From Mytilus edulis (lineage: Eukaryota > Mollusca > Bivalvia > Mytilida > Mytilidae): DNA of 64,000 nucleotides. A program made the translations under genes and the position numbers. This document shows positions 57,660-64,000 of this stretch, piece after piece; the first letter of the stretch is position 1, and every line of letters begins with the position of its first letter. Where the stretch lies: NCBI RefSeq assembly GCF_963676685.1, contig NC_092351.1, forward strand, positions 40,228,733 through 40,292,732. Direction: 5' to 3'. A model generated the notes under the pieces. It was given only the letters and a program-made list of their open reading frames with translations. It did not search any database and was not told where the DNA came from.

Positions 57660-58070
57660 ATATTTCAATACGGTATGGGCTTTGTTCATGTTGAAAGCCG
57701 TATTCATCAAAGGTACCAGGATTATAATTTAGTACGCCAGACGCGCGTTTCGTCAACATAAGACTCATTAGTGACGCTCATATCAAAATATTTATAAAGC
57801 CAAACAAGTAAAAAGTTGAAGAGCATTGAGGATCTAAAATTCCAAAAAGTTGTGCCAAATACGGCTATGGTAATCTATGCCTGGGATAAGAAAATCCTTA
57901 GTGTTTCGAAAAATTCAAAGTTTTGTAAACAGGAAATTTAGAAAAATGGCCACATTATTGATATTCATGTATTCAGTGTCCTATACATGTTTATAACCAT
58001 GTCTATTGGTCTCTTGTGGATACTAGATGTCTCATTGACATTAATACTACATAAGTCTCCTAGGTTTTAT
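57660..58070 (+). repeat. Family D copy between RT-tail fragments
   Basis: Tail piece 'cggtatgggctttgttcatg' (57,670), then family D at 57,700-57,945 (nearly full), then another tail-like end 'ctcttgtggatactagatgt' to about 58,060. This suggests D inserted into an older tail copy. Confidence 0.6.
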
Positions 58071-60134
58071 AACTATGAAAATGTTTTCGAAAAAAATTAC
58101 CAAGTAAATTTCAATGTGGCATATTCTCTTTGACTATACATAAATCAACCTGTTCACAAATTAAAGTAATAGCGCAAGTATTCAATTTCACATTTCCAAA
58201 CAAACTACAACATTACCGATACATTATTTATCATGCTAAATGAAAACCAAAGAAAGGCATAAGGACAAGAGAATATTTCCCTCCAACATAACTGTCTAGG
58301 AAACAAACGCGCTTAATTAGTGCTGAATCTCAGCAGATTTTAAAATACAGACCATTAAATGCGACGAACAAGTAAATTATATCTGACAAATAACCGATCT
58401 CGCTTTATATCATTTTTTGTAAAATTGATATCTATATGGAAATCAACACAAACACGCACTGTTACGCTTTAAAACTATAGATATGTTTTGTTTAGAAAGA
58501 AACCAACTTAGGTATTCTTACTTTAAATATATAGTTAACTTATATAACATGGTTAAAAATGTTGAGGCTTTCAATTAATGTCGACGACAATTTTTAAACC
58601 ATAAAACATTACCGGGGAGTATGAAATGAAACTAATGCAAAACGCAATAATTTTCCAATATTTCTAAAAGTAAGTAGACTACTATTCTTTACAAATAAAT
58701 CAACAAAATAAAATGCATGTTCATACATTACAAGACAACATGCGTACGTGGAATTAATGACAAAATAACATCTTGTAGCTTGATTAATAGCAATGTACTT
58801 CGAGAGTACAGCATATTTCACATTTAATTTCATCTTTCTATCCGTTTTACTGAGTACATTTCTATCTTTTCTCATCCGTTCAACATTCAAACTAATTTAA
58901 CAATCATTGCATAGGACTCGATCCAAATAGCAATCACGTGGAAAACACAAACATTAAGACGAGAAACTCGTTTATATGATAAAGTTTTTGTAAACTACAG
59001 CGTCAACATAATTGTGTCAAGATAGAAAATCAGATTGACATCCAAGTTGACAAAACTACAAGTGCGGCAACATAACTTAATATCCTATCTATTTAGTAGC
59101 TAGAGATTAGGTCTAATCTCATTTTCAATATATATACAATGCTACACAATGTTGTTACATCTCACCACTACTCTACTTTCATCAAATCGATCAGCGAGAA
59201 AATAAAGTAACTAACTGTATGTCTTATGTCGAAATACATTTTCTATAGCTGCTATCAAATTAACCGATCTGTCAATTACTTTCCTATGTCTCTTTTAGAA
59301 GATTTTGCATCTTCATTAAAGAATACAATAGAATAAAACCATTTATCAAGTAATGTTATGGAGTTCTATTGAATTAGATCTTAATATATAACAATCAAGT
59401 AAGAACAAATTAAATGGAGCATTGTTTTGTGTGTTAATGTGTTCTTGTCGTACTAACATTGGTATTTTAGAGTTCAGAGTGTTCCTTTACTTATTTTATT
59501 GTACGTTCTTCGATGCTCCTTTTATCTTTCTTTTAACGATCGAAATTAAAAGAAGTGGAAAAACCTAGTTTTAATCGTCCCACCATGTGCACATAAGATA
59601 GGTTTAATAGAGTTCAGAGTTTTTCTTAACTAATTCTATTTTACGTTTTTTCAATGATGCTTTTTTTCGTCTAATGATCGAATTTAATAGAAGTGGAAAA
59701 ACCTAGTTTTAGCCAACATGTCCATGTAATAGTAAATGTATATGGTTCATGTGCATTTGTAATGAAGAACAGAACAGATGCGAGATGCACACATAACAGG
59801 TTGTTGGGCAAAACATATATGCGCTTAATATTTGAAAAAAAACTTTATCGCAAAGTATGATTTAGGTGATTTTCTTTTTATATGGTACTTTTAATTTTAA
59901 TATATGCACCTTATCATTAACTTTTCACCGGCCTTTAATGTATTTCTAAAGAAGAAAACGATTGCTGATAATATCTTTAATTAAAACCTTTCTGAGAAGT
60001 GGTTAACACAAATTCCGATCTAAAGGCGAGTCTCCAGTATTAAATTCAGCCAAAAATAATGATATTTTAAGTTTTGACGTGTATCGATTTAACTAACTAT
60101 GGTAGCACAAATAGCAAATATTTCAAAATGCTGT
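58071..60134. other. No gene seen
   Basis: AT-rich. A roughly 100-bp direct repeat is visible: 'agagttcagagtgttccttt' (59,470) and 'agagttcagagtttttctta' (59,611), both followed by 'agaagtggaaaaacctagtt'. Confidence 0.55.
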
Positions 60135-60139
60135 ACTAT

Positions 60140-60385
60140 AAAAGGGTCATCGGTGGCAAATAGGTAAACTTCAGTGACTACCAGCATGATAACACTGAGA
60201 TAGTGCGTTCGAATGACGCTCATGATAGATGCATTCAACTCCTATCTTAAATAACTAGTATTGACATTTCCTGCCGAAGGTTGTCTGTTCTATCAGCGTA
60301 TCCCGCCTTCCTTCACAAATAAAACCTGTCCGACACTGTTAAAGTGGCGTAAAACACGAGCCACAATCAAAAAAAGAAATAATAA
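60140..60385 (+). repeat. tRNA-related SINE
   Basis: Head 'tcggtggcaaataggtaaac' (A-box-like) and 'gtgcgttcgaatgacgctca' (B-box-like), then 'gttgtctgttctatcagcgt' and 'cacaaataaaacctgtccga' as in bivalve SINE bodies. Ends in an A-rich stretch. Confidence 0.65.
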
Positions 60386-60885
60386 AACAAATTCTTCCAA
60401 GGTAGTACATGTAAGCGTATATTTCAAATATGGACTGTCATGTGATTTCTTTCATGGTCGTCATTACGAACTTATTGAACATAAAGTAGATAACATTTGT
60501 CAAGGTGTTATGATACATTGATCCTGTAAACACATGTCATTTTTTTAAGCTTCACTCATTATCTTAGTTTTGTATACGGAATATCAATCAAGAACCTTCC
60601 TATGCTACTTTGACCCAATCAAAGATCTAGAAGACCTTTTTTCTATTCGAACTTATTGACCATTAAGGGGTGAAATTCTCCCTAGGTGCTTTGATACATA
60701 GATCATGTAAACACATGTTCATGCCTAAAGCTAAATTGCACTATTGTCGATTTTTGAAACTGAAATCTTTAGTCAAAATAAAAATATATATATATATGTC
60801 GCGTATAAAGATCCATTTTTTTTTTCGTTCTTCTTCACCGATAACTTTCACATATTTTATTTTTAAATAAACAAAAAGAAAAGAC

Positions 60886-61981
60886 AAGAGTGCACACGCT
60901 GAAATGTCTCGCCTTCTATACTAATCATTGATATTATGTTGATAGTCCTAAGTATAAAGCTAAGTTTTATTACAACTGTCACATAAACTTAACATTAACC
61001 AAGATAACTAAACAAAGACCAATGAACCTTGAAAATGAGGTCAAGGTTAGATGAACCATGCCAGGCAGGCATGTACAGCTAACAATGCTTCTATACAACA
61101 TATATAGTTGACCTATTACTTATAGTTTAAGAAAAATAGACCAAAACACAAAAACTTAACACTGTGCAATGAACCGTGAAAATGAGGTCACAGTCAAATA
61201 AAACCTGCGCGACTGACATAAAGATCATAAAATATTTCCATACACCAAATATAGTTGACCTATGGTATATAGTATTAGATAAAAAGACCAAAACTCAAAA
61301 ACTTAACTTTGACCACTGAACCATGAAAATGAAGTCAAGGTCACATGACATCTGCCCGCTAGACATGTACACCTTACAATCATTCCATACAACAAATATA
61401 GTAGACCTATTGCATATAGTATGAGAAAAACAGACCAAAACACAAAAAAACTATAACCACTGATCCATGAAAATGACGTCAAGGTCAGATGACACCTGCC
61501 AGTTGGACATGTACACCTTACAGTCCTTCCATACACCGAATATACTAGCCCTATTGCTTATAGTATTCGGGATATGGACTTGACCACCAAAACTTAACCT
61601 TGATCACTGATCCATGCAATGAGGTCGAGGTCAAGTGAAAACTGTCTGACAGACATGAGGACCTTGCAAGGTACGCACATATCAAATATAGTTATCCTAT
61701 TACTTATAATAAGAGAGAATTCAACATTACAAAAAATTTGAACTTTTTTTTCAAGTGGTCACTGAACCATGAAAATGAGGTCAAGGACATTGGACATGTG
61801 ACTGACGGAAACTTCGTAACATGAAGCATCTATAAACAAAGTATGAAGCATCCAGGTCTTCCACCTTCTGAAATATAAAGCTTTAAAGAAGTGAGCTAAC
61901 ACCGCCGCCGCCGCCGCCGCCGCCGGATCACTATCCCTATGTCGAGCTTTCTCCAACAAAAGTTGCAGGCTCGACAAAAAT
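60886..61981 (+). mobile_element. 1.1-kb element with six 147-bp internal repeats and 3' hairpin (copy 2)
   Basis: Nearly identical to 24,761-25,848, with the repeat anchor at 61,023, 61,170, 61,317, 61,461, 61,608 and 61,763. The (GCC) run before the hairpin is longer here (about eight units). The hairpin has one mismatch (ctCcaac). Confidence 0.82.
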
Positions 61982-62699
61982 GAAAAAAAATCATTCACTC
62001 ATTTATTATGGATGTATAAGGAATGTCGATCAAAACCTTTCCTACGCTACTTCGACCCAATTAGGGATCTAGAAGTCTTTTTTTTTTTTCTCGCGAAACA
62101 ATTTAATTCAAACGATTACCTTCTTCGACTGTTACGAAAGAATACAACCTGACAGTCGTTTGTAAAAGAAATTGAAACACCATTAATCCAATTTAATTAG
62201 ACACGAGAACTTCGATAATATGAACTGATTTAGAATCATTAACCGAAACAGTATTACGACAAACAAGGTCACCTTGAACATAGTGAAATTAATTATTATA
62301 TTGAAGAAGTGCTTTAATCAGAAAAGCACAATCTACAGTTTAATATATTTGCTGTTAAGTCAAAACGATTTTGAATTGAACACAATTTGAAAGCAATAAA
62401 TGCAGTTTGTCTTATTTTCATTTTCTAAAACATTGTAATCACAGTCTCGTAGGTTTGCCTTGTATATACATGTGCAGAGCGGGCATTAAAATGGGAAATT
62501 TCTAGAATTGGAAGCTATGAACTTTCACATATTTAACAATGAAAAATGACTCGTATTAGAACAGTCGTTAAAATCAATCAGAACAAACTCCATGCAAGAA
62601 CTTGATACATTAATATCGTCCTTGACGAATTAAACATTGAAAACCAATGTGTTGTTTTGTCGAACTTTCCAGACAGAAAAGAAATATCATGGCATTACA
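61982..62699. other. No gene seen
   Basis: AT-rich. 'cctacgctacttcgacccaa' and 'agggatctagaagtctttt' at 62,040-62,080 repeat sequence found at 60,600-60,645, just before the element above. So a 40-bp motif flanks the element on both sides. Confidence 0.5.
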
Positions 62700-62890
62700 T
62701 GTAAATGAAGAAATAAGGAGATGTTGTATAATTAGCAGTGAGACAGCTATTCGTCAGAAACTAAATGACAGAGACTTATACAATTAAAGGTCACTGTAAG
62801 GGCTTCAATCATGAACAAAACCCACCCCATCCAGAAAAATAACATTATATCCCACACACCTAAGATAGTGGTGTAAAAATACAACATAAG
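62700..62890 (-). repeat. Diverged RT-tail fragment
   Basis: Keeps the order 'gtgagacagctattcgtcag', 'ggtcactgtaagggcttcaa', 'tggtgtaaaaatacaacata', with an internal deletion. Confidence 0.5.
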
Positions 62891-63554
62891 AGTAACACTA
62901 CTGGTCACTACATGACTACTTATACAATGTTTAGATGTCATCAACTCTGGTGCCTTTTTAATACCAAATTTATACTTTTATTTTTTTCTAACCAAGATGG
63001 TATCAAATTTTTAAGTATGGAAGCCATTGTCATTAGTGTTTTTAATATGAAAGGAGCGGCAGTATATCAAATATAGACAGACTTTTAAAGGCATGCAATA
63101 TAACACTGATTGTTTTTATGAAAGAAGCAAAATGATACTTAAATGACAAATCGTTATTACCGATTCCGATGAATATACGAGTAGTATACACTAAATGAGA
63201 AATCATTATTGCCGATTCCTTATATTATACGAGTATAACACAGATATCATGGTATGAGATAAGGAAAGGAATTGATGAATTAATTTCTCTTTCGGAAATA
63301 TCTTGATAATCCGTTTCCTTAAAATAGTTATTATAAATAGCAGTTTTTCGTTTAGATCAGATCATAAGCTTTAGTTTCTCTTAAATTCAAAATTGTTAGT
63401 TTTATGTCGTAGTAAAATATTTGTTATTTCAAGATACAAGAAATTAAATTTATTTTTGGTTATTTTCAACAAAGAACTATTAGATATAAATTCTGCAACA
63501 TGCAAACGAACATTTTAATTGGATAACAAGAATGTTTTTAAGTTCAAAGAGTAC

Positions 63555-63830
63555 TACATAAAGACAGTAGTATAGTGCTGTTCAAAAATCGATTGAAAGA
63601 AAACAAATCCGGGTCATAAACTTAACCGAGGGGAACATACCAACTATTAGAGGACAACAACGAAACAACAGAAACACTGAAGTGCAACAAAAACAAACGA
63701 CAACGCAACATACATACAAATAAACTATTAGAAAACAACTGCCATATTTCTGACTTTGTACAGGACATTTTAAGAAAAAGGCTGGTCGAACCTGATGTTG
63801 TAGCTATCCAAACCTTGCGCTTTATGGCAA
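63555..63830 (-). repeat. Families F and A, reverse, side by side
   Basis: F part 'acagtagtatagtgctgttc' to 63,690; A part 'actgccatatttctgacttt', 'gtacaggacattttaagaaa' to 63,830. Confidence 0.6.
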
Positions 63831-64000
63831 TGTTAAATATACCGCTAAAATTACAATTTTCAAAATTAGAACTAATAGCAGTGAATCCCACTTTCAATGT
63901 TTGGGAGGAAAAGAACAGTTTTAAGGCATAAAAAATAGAAATGTGTGTATATCAAAGCAATACTGTCTCGACCAAAATAAATCTTTTAACATGTTTGAAG

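Noticed and set aside
60261..60521. 86-codon ORF on the + strand
   Set aside because: Starts inside a SINE body and runs into AT-rich DNA; no protein features.
61303..61998. ORFs on the - strand at 61.3-62.0 kb
   Set aside because: They fall in the 147-bp repeats of the hairpin-ended element and are by-products of the repeat.

Overview
This is nuclear DNA of an animal, most likely a bivalve mollusc of the mussel kind (Mytilus or a close relative). The DNA is AT-rich, coding is split into short exons with GT...AG borders, the gene families are animal ones, and the introns are full of tRNA-derived SINEs with CAAT-rich tails and several dispersed repeat families that I associate with mussel genomes. 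The species is an inference. All genes below were assembled by eye from splice sites, reading phase and family motifs.

Region 1 (about 300-9,380, + strand) holds a complete eight-exon sulfotransferase gene. It encodes a 417-residue type II Golgi membrane enzyme with both PAPS-binding motifs, closest to the CHST15 family. Region 2 (11,619-21,195, - strand) holds eleven phase-consistent exons. They encode a short outside segment, one membrane span and a cytoplasmic tail of about 350 residues. The tail is rich in tyrosine docking motifs (YENE twice, YxxM several times) and includes a duplicated 33-codon exon and a 14-nt microexon candidate. I do not recognise this protein, and no ectodomain was found.

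Region 3 (28,595-50,886 and beyond, - strand) is an INF2-type formin. Thirteen well-supported exons encode 957 residues: FH3/DID armadillo region, FH1 polyproline, FH2 and a C-terminal WH2/DAD-like motif. The N-terminus is missing; a 19-nt microexon candidate lies at 51,094-51,112. The FH2 intron at 36,672-39,243 carries a same-sense reverse-transcriptase retroelement with one frameshift. Its roughly 715-bp 3' tail reappears elsewhere as shortened copies without the RT.

Region 4 (51,113-64,000) and the gap at 21.3-28.2 kb contain no gene I can support. They hold SINEs, inverted-repeat elements, and two same-orientation copies of a 1.1-kb element with six 147-bp internal repeats and a terminal hairpin. 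I found no prokaryotic genes, CRISPR arrays, rRNA genes or intact tRNA genes. The three genes show no obvious functional link to each other.
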